NCBI GenBank assembly: GCA_930367205.1
Contig: OV884009.1
Location: 104,243,189 to 104,307,188 of the forward strand
From: Acanthosoma haemorrhoidale
Taxonomy: Eukaryota; Arthropoda; Insecta; Hemiptera; Acanthosomatidae
Length of the DNA: 64,000 nt
Direction of reading: 5' to 3'
This document shows, piece by piece, positions 54,601 through 64,000 of this stretch. The notes under the pieces are model-generated. The model was not told the origin of the DNA and made no database searches. It saw only the letters and a program-made list of their open reading frames with translations. The first letter of the stretch is position 1; each line of letters opens with the position of its first letter. The translations under genes and the position numbers were made by a program.

Positions 54601-55076
54601 AAGAAGTATAGTTCAAATGTTATGGTTTTATTATTGCAGGTAATAAGGTAATACATAATTAAACTGATGGTTAAAGCGGTAATAACGGTGCTAGGAGATT
54701 GCCGTGGTGAGGGGACAATGGTTAAATTGTCCACATCCTCCTTGGCAGATACTAATCTTCTTCTCCCCTTCCATAGTCTACTGCTATGTTAAATTGCACC
54801 TTCTACTAATATTCTGTACAGATTAACGGGCTAAAAATCAAGCCAATGAAAAATCCAATCACTCACCATTTACTTAACTTTTAGGAATCTAAATCCAAAT
54901 TCGATATTGTCCTTTCATGTAAGTTTCAATACAGATTGAACATTAGTAATATTCCCAAGGTCATCACAGGTGTCGAATCATGGATACGATCCTAAAACTA
55001 ACCAACAATCAAGACAATGGAAGACTCCAAATAAGCTCGTCAGGTAAGATCAAAGATTAAAACGATGGTCATGTGT
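51691..55076. other. Long stretch without a recognised gene
   Basis: Several ORFs of 60-84 codons (e.g. 52189-52422, 52736-52990, 53225-53443 minus) show no motif, splice-bounded structure or known family. Composition is AT-rich throughout. A distal exon of the transporter gene could hide here but was not recognised. Confidence 0.4.
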
Positions 55077-55590
55077 TTTTTTTTAATGTGAGAGGAGTCG
55101 TCCATTCCCCCAGGTCAGACAATTAACCAAGCTTTTTACCTGGAAGTTTTGAAAAGATTGTGAAATAGTTTGTGGAGGAATAGGCCTGATTTGTGGCAGT
55201 CCAGGGGCTGGTTTTTCCACCACGACAACGCTCCCGCTCACAAAGCCGGGACTTCTGACCAAAAGTGGTATGACGACTGTGGCCCGTCCTCCCTATTCAC
55301 CCGATCTAGCCCCTACGACTTCTTTTTATTCCCCCTGATGAAAAGTGACATGAAAGGAAAGAGTTTTGCGGACGTTGAAGAGGTAAAGACAAAAAAGGAG
55401 GTGCTGTCTGACATCACAAAAGAGGAATTTAAAAAAATGTTTCAAACAGTGAAATAAAACATTGGACAAGTGTATTGGCTCAAATGGAGAGTACTTTGAA
55501 GGATATTACAGGGACTTTTGTAAAAAAAATTTAATAAATCACTATGAATAAAAACATTTCGGTTTCTTTTGGGTACGCCTTCGTAGATCA
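55077..55590 (+). pseudogene. Mariner transposase relic, 3' half
   Basis: Fragments FFNVRGVVHS, then RNRPDLWQSRGWFFHHDNAPAH and YDFFLFPLMKSDMKGKSFADVEEVK to KKMFQTVK. HHDNAPAH carries a catalytic Asp and the SPYDFFLFP segment the last one, as in mariner transposases. After the stop the sequence goes on with coding-like remains and then TTCTTTTGGGTACGCCTTCG at about 55567-55586, resembling a mariner terminal repeat. The 5' half and the other terminal repeat are missing. Confidence 0.8.
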
Positions 55591-56388
55591 AACAATGAAT
55601 TTTCTCTTTGTACTTTAAGGTCATTTTAAGATTCATTAAAGGTCTTTAGTGATATTTTTATATATTGTAAATACAGTCCGTTAAATCACCCCAGTTCAAG
55701 ATATTTGAGATTGCTATTTTGCTATTGTTGATGAAGCAAATTAAACTTAACGATATATGTAGATATAAAATCATACATATATATACATGACTCATTTTTA
55801 TTCCCATGAATGTAAAGGAACATGAAAGGGAAGGGTTCACAGTCGAATAGAGTCATATATATACTGTTATTTATGGACCCCTCACATATTTATAATTTTG
55901 AACCAGATACAGTAATATAGAAGATGTTTACCTATTCAACAAACAATATGCCTACAAACCAATTTCCCTTTATCTAAACTAATTTAAGTGTTAAATTTGA
56001 ATTTCAATGTGTGGGAGATCTCATTTTTACCACCAGGTCAAATAGTATGGTCAACTTGATTTAGAAGGTTTTTTGAGTTGAATGCGAGAACGGCGAAAAT
56101 CGGGACATCAGCATTTTATTTAAAAACATTTGAAAAGGAGATTAGGGAATTTGCCGATTAGGCCGACTGACTGGCAAAACCTAATAAAAGTTTTAACGCG
56201 AGGAAAAATTCCCTACTACACCTATGCCCCAAGAGCAGACAAACGAAAATTCCACAACTTGGGAAGAGATTAAGCAGGATATAAATCAATTATTGAGGTG
56301 ACATCCCGGGTGTCCTGGATATTTAGCGTTTAGTGTAAAACGGACGCCAATTGGGAAAAATGTGGAAAAAGCTATACAATAAATGGAA
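55591..56388. other. Nothing recognised
   Basis: AT-rich; no feature supported. 56150-56380 might be the ORF1 end of the following LINE but shows no motif. Confidence 0.35.
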
Positions 56389-58300
56389 CAACGTCGTCGA
56401 CCAAAAGAAGAGAATCCTCAAGCTCAAGAAGAGACCCAGCTGGAAATTTGAGGCCTTCTCTTTTCCCGATGCAGTTCGTTACAGAGAGCAATAACAGGCA
56501 ATGCCCTCTCCTCGTCAGCAAGTGCGTCTTCCTCAGCATTCCATTCTTCTCGGCAACCAGCAAACCCACAATCCATAAATACATCCTTTCGACTCCTTAT
56601 CCATTCTCCTTTGGACTGCGAATGGTATTCGCACCCACACTAACGAACTGAGAGCATTACTATACTGCAAGAACATTGACGTGGCTCTCATAACTGAAAC
56701 AAGACAAGAATATACGACCATTTACAGTTCGACAGTACCAGACTTATCAAGCTATTCACCCAGATAGAAGAGCTCATGCAGGTATCGCTGTCATTGTCCA
56801 TAACTCCATTTCACATCACATAGTTCCTTTGGTAGCACTGATTTCCTTCAGTCCACTGCAGTGTCAATCAGCCCCCTCACTCTAGCATCAGTGTACAGCC
56901 CTCCCAATAAATCAATTTCCGATTCCCAATTCATCTCTTTTCTAGACTCCATCGGACTTCGTTTCCTTGTGGGCGGGAAATGCAAAGCATTGACATTGCG
57001 GCTCAAGATCCACAAATACAAGTGGACGTACTTAGCTTTCTGAACTCTCACGGAAACATTGCTCCACTATCTCTCCCGACACAGCTACCTATCGGCCATC
57101 TGATCCCAACCGATCACAGCCCTTTTATTCAAACTATTTCCCAAAGACCAATTTGCAAAGCACTTCCTCCTTCATTTATTGGGGCCCCAGTTGATTGGGA
57201 CCACTTCCACCATTTTCTTACAGATTCCGTAGATCTCAAAGTCTACACCCTGAAAACATCCCAATACCTAGAGGATGCAGTGCATTATTTTACTACTCTG
57301 ATCCAGGTTTAGGAGGCATCGTCACCTTGCCGTCATCTAATAATTCACAACGAATATCCTTTACCTCAGCATCTCAAAGACCTAATCTAATCAAAACGCT
57401 ATTTGAGGCCAGCGTGGCATATATCCCGACATCCTGCTGATCGTCGCTCTTACAATCAGTACTGCCGATTGGTAAAGCGGCATTTAGCATCCTTCCAATC
57501 CGATTGCTTTAATTCCTACCTCTCCTCTCTGTCTACAGTGTATAATTCTTTGTGTAATGTAACTAAAAAGGTCCTAAAATATTACCCTGTTTCACAACCA
57601 CTCCGTCCCATTCCGATGATGGGTCCTGGGCGGCTTCAGATGGGGAAAGTTCAGAAGAATTCACTCCGCAGCATTCCCGTACTTTCACGCCCTTTCCCCA
57701 ATCCTGCAATCCTACATTTCAAACCGCTTCTTCCAAGACCACAGTGGCTAAGAATATTCTAACTACTATCCCATAAAAGCAGGAGTTCCACAGGGCAGCA
57801 TCCTGGGTCCCATCCTCAATAACTTATACACCGCTGGTGTCCCCTCTACCCCAATACTTTCATGGCCATATTGGCAGATGACACTGCTGTCCTGTCATCC
57901 CATCCAGACCCCAATATAGCATCCCATAACCTTCTAAAACACCTTGATAAGATCGAGAATTGGTGCAACCAATGGCGCATCAAAGTTAATTAAGCAAAAT
58001 GTTCCCACATTACCTTTGCACTCTGCCACAAATGCTACCCGCTAGTCCTTCTGAATTTTATTTCTCTTCCTGTCTCCAAGACAGTGTGGTATTTAGGCTT
58101 CCATCTTGACAAAAGCTTGACATGGAACCCATACACGATGCTAAAAAGACAAGAACTAAACAGACACTAAACTAACTCTACTTGCTCGTATCCCGTGACG
58201 CGACTGAATGAGCAGCGTGGGAGTTTTCCACTCCCAAGATTCCACTTACTCTTTCGTATGCGAGGGAGGTGACAACCATGTAGATTTGCCAGGTCTCTAG
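56389..58300 (+). pseudogene. Decayed copy of the LINE family at 45-47 kb
   Basis: Retains the endonuclease that the 45-kb copy lacks: LLWNANGIRTHTNELRALLY near 56.6 kb, VYSPPNKSISD near 56.9 kb and PTDHSPFIQTIS near 57.11 kb. The linker PADRRSYNQYCRLVKRHLAS follows at 57.42 kb. The N-terminal half of the RT is deleted (57.6-57.7 kb), then AGVPQGSILGPIL, the LADDTAVLSSHPD block and the thumb to 58.17 kb, and 3' UTR words to 58.3 kb. Many stops. Confidence 0.82.
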
Positions 58301-58314
58301 ACTGGGGGAACATT

Positions 58315-58465
58315 TTATTGGGAGTCGAGGGAACATCAGCGGTGTATAGGTTCTAGAAGATGGGACCCGGGACACTGCCCTGTGGAACTCCTGCTTTTAT
58401 GGGATAGTAGTTAAAATATTCTAAACCACAGCTGACTTGGAAGAAGAAATAGGTAACCTGCTGCA
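58315..58465 (-). pseudogene. Inverted fragment of the same LINE
   Basis: Matches 46061-46210 (antisense of the GVPQGSVLGPILYNLYTAD coding region) in the opposite orientation to the copy just before it. It is probably a twin-priming or rearrangement product, or an independent fragment. Confidence 0.75.
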
Positions 58466-58716
58466 GCAGCTTGATATCACCAAGTGGGCACTGTCAGTTT
58501 TAGAGTGGCAAACCCGTCCATGTGAAGTATACTCCTGAAAGATTTCCCACATCAGTAGGCCGTCCGGTTAATACTGATAGTTCTGATGCTTTTAGAAAGA
58601 CATGTGAGTGGCTACAGGAAAACTGTCATGGGCCAATATCTTTCAGTGGAAAAAATGCGTATTTTGTTACCAGAGGGAAGTGAGCCTTACATTACTAGAC
58701 ATTTGAAGACTTGTCG

Positions 58717-58721
58717 TTTAG
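58717..58721. repeat. Target-site duplication TTTAG (left)
   Basis: Matches 63117-63121 on the other side of the mag-like element. Confidence 0.85.
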
Positions 58722-58865
58722 TGTGGTATCACTGTTTGTAACAGCGGTTGAACCTTCAGTTATAATAAACATGTAATGTGTTGTCATGCTCCTAACCGGA
58801 TTGTATTTAATAAAGTTATAAACAATGACTGGAAGACTTAATTAATAATTCTATATAATACAACA
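58722..58865 (+). repeat. 5' LTR of mag-like element
   Basis: 144 bp, TGTGGTATCACTG..ATACAACA, with AATAAAG near the middle. Confidence 0.93.
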
Positions 58866-58875
58866 TGGTGTCAGG
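58866..58875 (+). promoter_or_regulatory. Primer-binding site, probably tRNA-Leu
   Basis: TGGTGTCAGG matches the complement of a eukaryotic tRNA-Leu 3' end (CCTGACACCA); the match stops after ten bases. Confidence 0.5.
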
Positions 58876-58934
58876 TGAAATCCTAGTTATTTAATAAAGT
58901 GAATAAGTGTCATAGTCACCAACCACGTTGTGTG

Positions 58935-59702
58935 ATGGAGTTTAAACCACCCGCTGAATTAACGTTTTCGGGTAGTATTGCAGAAAACTGGAAAATTGGA
59001 AGCAGAAATTGGAATACTATCTTTTAGCAACTGAAAAGGATAAAAAAGCGGATAAAGTTAAAATAGCAATTTTACTCAACTTGATTGGTGATGAAGGTTT
59101 GGCTATTTTTAATACGTTTGGGCTATCTACTGAAGTCGACATATGACGCTGTAATTACTAAATATGAAAACTACTGCAAAGAAAAGAAGAATGAGTTGTT
59201 TGAGCTGCATAAATTCTTTAAAACATTGAGAATTGCTGGTCAGACTATTGACAATTATTTGACAGTGCTTCGCACTATTGGAGCAAACTGTGAATTCGGT
59301 GATCAGTTAGAATCTTTAATTAGGGATCAAATTGTTTTACACTTAACAGATCAAGGGCAGCAGGAAAGAATATTAACAGAAAGTGAACTAGATTTACTTA
59401 AAGTGGTTGATTTTGTAAAAGCATCTAAAACTACAAAGGAACAAGTGAGAGTAATACAAGATAAATCCGTAGAAGTACACGGATTAAAAAGAGGTAATAA
59501 TAAATCTAATTATAATACAGCTAATGATGAGGGCAGGAAACTTAATAATAATTTTAGGCCTAAATACGGGAATCACAGTAGTGTGAACATCAATATTGAT
59601 GCAGTATACTATCAGTGTTGGAAGTGTGGAAATAAACATAGACCCAATAATTGTCCAGCATATGGAAAGTATGGCAGTTTATGCAATAAGCCAAATCATT
59701 AA
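58935..59702 (+). pseudogene. Gag of mag-like element
   Basis: Starts MEFKPPAELTFSGSIAENWK, is broken by a frameshift and stop near 58990-59025, then resumes in frames covering KADKVKIAILLNLIGDEG and, from 59150, YDAVITKYENYCKEKKNELF to a zinc knuckle (CWKCGNKHRPNNCP near 59615). The order matches mag-type gag. Only the 59085-59702 part is an uninterrupted frame. Confidence 0.8.
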
Positions 59703-62700
59703 GTTTAGTACAGCAAAATAAGTATGAAAGTGAACAGGACAATGCGGATTCCCTTATTGACTCTTGTGAATTAGTTGAGAGCTCAAAGAAAAGTTTTAAA
59801 ATTGATAGTTTACAGTGGTTACAAAATTTAAATATTAATAACAAGGAATTGGAGTTCAAGCTTGATACGGGAGCTGAGATTAATGTAACGCCTATAAGCT
59901 GTCTGTTTAAATTGGGAGTAAGAACTGAAAATATGTGTAATAATAGAAAAATAATGCTGGAGGTATTTGGAGGCAATCAGTTAAAATCTTTAGGAGTTAT
60001 TAAATTGAAATGTAGTGCCAATAATGTGAGGAATTGCCAACTTAGTTTTGTTGTAATAAAATTAAACCCTTACTGGGGTTGTGTTAAATTAAACTTAATT
60101 AAAAGAATAAATGATCTTACAGTTGATAATCAAACGAAAGTGGAAATTTTGAAGAGAAATGAAGACATATTTCATGGAACTGGACTGATAAAAAATTATG
60201 AGTGTCACATTAAAGTGGATAAATCTGTAGCACCAGTTATCAGACCTCCTAGAAGAGTACCTTTAGTTATTAGGGACAGGTTGCAAGAAAAGTTAAATCT
60301 TTTGGAGAGAGCAAAAATTATTGAAAAAGTGGATTGTCCAGTGACATGGCTCAGCAATCTCGTGGTAATCTAAAAATTAGATGGAGGTCTTCGAGTATGT
60401 TTGGACCCAACTGATCTGAACAAAACCATCATTAAAACACCTGCGTTAATACCTACCTTGCAAGAAGTAACTTCTCAGTTAGAAGGTAAATGTTGGTTTT
60501 CTTTACTTGATCTTAAGGAGGGCTTTTATAATATTAAACTGGACAAAGAATCATCTAACTTGTGTGCGTTTTCAACAACTTTTGGGTGCAATAAATTCCT
60601 CAGACTCCCATTAGGTGTATTTAACGCCCCTGAGGAGTTCCAAAGAGTAAACACTTCCATATTTTCAGATATTCCTGGACTTATAATATATTTTGATGAC
60701 ATTTTAATTGCAACTGAGACAGAAAAAGAACATGATGAAGTGCTAAATAAAGTATTAGAAAGGGCCAGGTCAAGTAATTTAAAATTTAATCCTAGTAAAT
60801 TTCAGTATAAAACCAATAAAGTTACATTTTTGGGGTTTGAGTTTGAAAAAAATGGGATGAAAATTGACCCACAGAGAATAGAAGCTATTAAAAGTTTAGA
60901 GAACCCTAGTAATAAGAAGGAATTACAGAGAATTTACATAAGAAATTTAATTCCAAATTTTGCTGACTTAACTTCTAATTTGCGTACCCTTTTGAAATGT
61001 AATGTGGAATTTATTTGGACAGAAGCTCATTCAATGCTTCTAAAAAATATAAAAGAATTAATTACAAAATTCCAGTATTAACACATTTTGACACATCTAA
61101 GGAAATTACTATTGAATGTGATGCATCGAAGGATGCAATAGGATGCTGTTTAATGCAGGAGGGACAACCTATATCCTATGCGTCAAGGTCGTTGTCGCCA
61201 ACAGAAAAGAATTTTGCACAAATTGAAAAGGAATTATTAAGTCTTCTTTTTGCAACATCTAAATTCCATTTATACATCTATGGGCGTAAAACTTGTGTCA
61301 GAACAGACCACAAACCTCTTGTGTCTCTAATTAAAAGGAATGTTGGAGAAATAACATCACCCAGATTGCAGCGGATGATTCTTAAATTAATTAAATATGA
61401 CTTAGATTTGGGATATGTGCCTGGGAAGGAATTATATATTGCTGATTTGTTGTCAAGAGGTTGTGAAAATGAGGAGAACGTCAATTCTGAAGAAGATTGG
61501 ATTAGTGAGATAGTTCATGAAGTAGCATCTAATAATTATCAATTGCAGGTCACACCTAGAAGAAAAAAGATTCTCAAAGAAGAAACCGCCAAGGATAAGA
61601 CATTACAATGCCTAGTGCAGTACTACATGAAGGGATGGCCTGCCAATAGTAAAGATGTGCCTGAAGCAATAAAAGTATATTACAAATTTAAATATGAAAT
61701 TTGTGTTAGTGGAAACTTAGTATTTGTGGGCCAAAAGCTGTTGGTGCCTATTTCCTTGAGAAAAGAAATGTTGGAGAAGCTTCATAGTCCGCATTTAGGA
61801 GTCAGCAAAACACAAGCGAGGGCAAGACAAATATTTTACTGGCCACAAATGAACTCAGATATTGAAGGATATATATTAAAATATGTGAAACTTATAGGAA
61901 TAAAAATATAAAGGAACCTTTATTGCCTTACCCTGTTCCATCAAGACCTTATCAACGGGTCGGTATGGATTTCTTCCAATTAGGAAACTATTCCTACCTA
62001 ATAATTGTGGATTATTTATCAGCCTGGTTCGATGTAGTAAAGATGGCATATAAAACAGCATCAGAAACAATCAAGGCTATTAAACCAATATTTGCAACAC
62101 ATGGAATACCTCATGAAATTGTGGCTGATAATATGCCTTTCTCATCCTTTGAGTTCAAGCAATTTTGTCAAGGATGGGGAATAAAATTAACTAACACTAG
62201 CCCACACTATCCACAATCAGTTGGTATTTGCAAAAGTCTCATGATAAAATTTCACAAATCTGGACAAGATTTCAATTTAGGATTAATGGAGTATAGAAAG
62301 TGTCCAATCACAGGATTGCCAGTAAGCCCAGCACAAATACTGATGAACATACAGCTATGAACAGTCATCCCAACTATTGAAGAAAACCTTCTGCTAAATG
62401 TCGTTGGGGTGAAGGAGGATAGGGAGCTTAAACAGCAAAAGTCTAAGTTATGCTGTGATGTTATATCATAGTATAGAGAGAGGTTTCATTGATGGTGAAA
62501 GTGTAGTCCCATAGAGGAAGGAGATGGGAGCCAGCCCAGAATATTAAATCTAACAATGCGCCTAGATCCTACATAATAAGAACTGAGGATGGTCAAACAT
62601 TAGTTAGGAATTCAGTCCATCTACGGAAATAAGGAAATCCTTTTGCTATTAATGGAGAACAAAATAATTATCCCACTTTGGAAAATAACATTACCGAAAG

Positions 62701-62870
62701 TAATGAATTTAATACTAAGGCTGAACTGGTTCCAGCTCAATCACCTCAACATCCAGAAGAGAGTCCTGAGGTCACCTCTGAAACCCATAACCATAACCAG
62801 GTCTACCTCAAGCTATGTCTAGATATGGAAGACAAATTATTAAACCTACCAGATTAGTGGAAGAATAAAC
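59703..62870 (+). pseudogene. Pol of mag-like element
   Basis: Protease FKLDTGAEINVTPISCL (59.86 kb). The RT begins VIRPPRRVPLVIRDRL, is interrupted by a TAA at 60371, and continues LDLKEGFYNIKL with catalytic IYFDDILIA (60.69 kb). RNase H has CDASKDAIGCCLMQ and TDHKPLVSLI; the integrase zinc region HLGVSKTQARARQIFYWPQM is followed by the core GMDFFQ, ADNMPFSSFEF and SPHYPQSVGICKS. In the last motif the usual Glu (NG..E) is replaced, so the integrase would be inactive even in frame. Frame breaks lie near 61080 and 61910. The C-terminal end MSRYGRQIIKPTRLVEE is visible at 62.82 kb. Confidence 0.88.
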
Positions 62871-62973
62871 TTTAATAGTAAAATTAGTATTATTGTATTT
62901 TGTCTATTTTGAAAATTTATTTTATTTTGTTGTGCATAATTGTTAATCTGGAATTTATATATAAGGAGGGAGA

Positions 62974-63116
62974 TGTGGTAACACTGTTTGTAACAGCGGT
63001 TGAACCTTCAGTTATAATAAACATGTAATGTGTTGTCATGCTCCTAACCGGATTGTATTTAATAAAGTTATAAACAATGACTGGAGACTTAATTAATAAT
63101 TCTATATAATACAACA
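62974..63116 (+). repeat. 3' LTR of mag-like element
   Basis: 143 bp; it differs from the 5' LTR by TAACAC for TATCAC and one missing A (CTGGAGACTT). Followed by TTTAG (63117-63121). Confidence 0.93.
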
Positions 63117-63274
63117 TTTAGTATTTCTTTTTCTTTTTTGGAAATTTAAAACTATAGTTGATTAACATTTGTACAATTCTCTAGAGAAGAATCGAAATTG
63201 ATCGAAATGATTTTCCACTCATGAGTGTAAAAATCAAATGGTAGTTAAAATGGAAAACCCCTCCTTCTAGGAGT

Positions 63275-63430
63275 TCAATGGCATGGTGATTAATGCGCCT
63301 TACTTCAACGACGCAAAGCAGGTCCAACACCTGGTCCCACTAATGACTTTCTTAAAAAAGTAATGGGTCTGATCGGGGACCATTCAGCCTCATATAGAAA
63401 AATCCGAAAGAATGGGTGAAAAAGAAAACA
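63275..63430 (+). repeat. tRNA-derived SINE-like sequence
   Basis: A tRNA-like head (TGGCATGGTGATTAATGCG as A-box region, CAGGTCCAACACCTGGT as decayed B-box region) is followed by GTCTGATCGGGGACC, the same body motif as in the copy at 5411-5590. Probably a diverged member of that family. Confidence 0.5.
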
Positions 63431-63480
63431 AAAATAAGTTCCACAGAAGGCTCTGAAGCAGTAACCAGCAACGAATGACG

Positions 63481-64000
63481 AATTGTAAGAAAACAATGCA
63501 ATTGCATTGTAGGACTTTTTTAATTGTGTGTTAGAGTTGTATACCAGGGAGTAGTTGTGGTCCTACTCCCCTCACAGGAGCTTTAGAAAAAAGAAGATAT
63601 AAAGATAAGAAATATTTTGTAATATATTATAATTCTTATAAGAATTTTTTTCTTGCTCCCTTAATAAATCAGAACAAAGCCATTCGTTAGCCGAGAAAGA
63701 AGTCTGCGCCGTCGTAGAAGCTTTTTGACACTGAAGACACATCTGGTAGGGTGGCATTTTGGGCTCATAACCGATCAATCTTTCATGTTTTCAAATGATG
63801 GACAAATTCAAAAACGATAAAATAATGCACTGGAGACTAGAACTCTCAACTTACAAGTATGAGATCATTCGATTGGCGAGAACATTTCGTCACTGAGAGC
63901 ACTACATGAAAACCTCTTCCACCCAGGAGAAACTCGACTATACCATTGAGTGATGAAAAAATTGGGCATGTCCTCTCGATGAAATTCGAAAAGTGACTTC
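63481..64000. other. Right edge, mostly unrecognised
   Basis: A minus-strand tRNA-like piece may lie at about 63827-63904 (ACTTGTAAGT anticodon-arm-like, GAGTTCTAGTCTCC B-box-like), possibly a third SINE head. Nothing else is seen. Confidence 0.3.

Larger units (their letters stand above)
58722..63116 (+). mobile_element. Mag-like Ty3/gypsy element, complete but decayed
   Basis: 4395 bp with LTRs of 144 and 143 bp (TGTGGTA..TACAACA), TTTAG duplications, a primer-binding site, gag with a zinc knuckle, and pol in the order protease, RT, RNase H, integrase, then a polypurine tract (AAGGAGGGAGA) before the 3' LTR. No env. The LTRs differ at about two positions, so insertion seems fairly recent, although the coding part has several stops and frameshifts and was probably copied from a defective parent. 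Confidence 0.93.

Noticed and set aside
1..64000. CRISPR arrays, operons, riboswitches and bacterial terminators
   Set aside because: The sequence is eukaryotic; no regularly spaced short repeats with unique spacers or similar bacterial features were seen.

Overview
The window looks like one stretch of an AT-rich animal genome, most probably an insect or other arthropod. The signs are an intron-split nuclear gene with GT..AG splice sites, a eukaryotic 5S rRNA sequence, and the usual arthropod mobile families: Ty3/gypsy and BEL/Pao LTR elements, jockey/CR1-type LINEs, Tc1/mariner transposons and tRNA-derived SINEs. No species was identified. Nothing bacterial (operons, Shine-Dalgarno sites, CRISPR) was seen.

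Host gene (619-17276, minus strand): six consecutive internal exons of an FLVCR-type major-facilitator transporter, with matching reading phases. The 5' exon(s) lie beyond 17276 and the 3' exons lie left of base 1. One exon (4984-5127) carries an extra TC dinucleotide that breaks the frame. The introns hold a gag-only gypsy element (1009-2269), a BEL/Pao relic (2400-3620), a SINE (about 5411-5590), a solo LTR with target duplication (7682-8302), LINE fragments, a jockey-type LINE with poly-A (10315-13839) and a deleted DD41D mariner (14562-15410).

Upstream part (17.3-26.5 kb): a MITE with about 58-bp inverted ends, a LINE fragment split by a 1-kb LTR, a CR1-like relic, a decayed direct repeat and a decayed jockey-type LINE running into a (TA)n tract. 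At 26516-41593 a 15-kb composite of three related gypsy elements (A plus, B minus, C plus) lies between two (TA)n tracts. Gag and pol of all three share one frame separated by a single conserved TGA, which suggests stop-codon readthrough. A is full length with five extra stops, C has an open pol frame but lost the integrase core, and B is frameshifted and joined head to head to C at the primer-binding site.

Right part (41.6-64 kb): LINE relics, a complete 5S rRNA sequence fused to the 5' end of a truncated LINE with the whole unit flanked by a 12-bp target duplication (44996-47275), a decayed multicopy ORF (48.7-50.2 kb), a mariner relic, further LINE copies, a complete but decayed mag-like gypsy element with a 5-bp duplication (58722-63116), and SINE-like pieces. 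Apart from the transporter exons, nearly everything recognisable is mobile DNA in successive, often nested, insertions.
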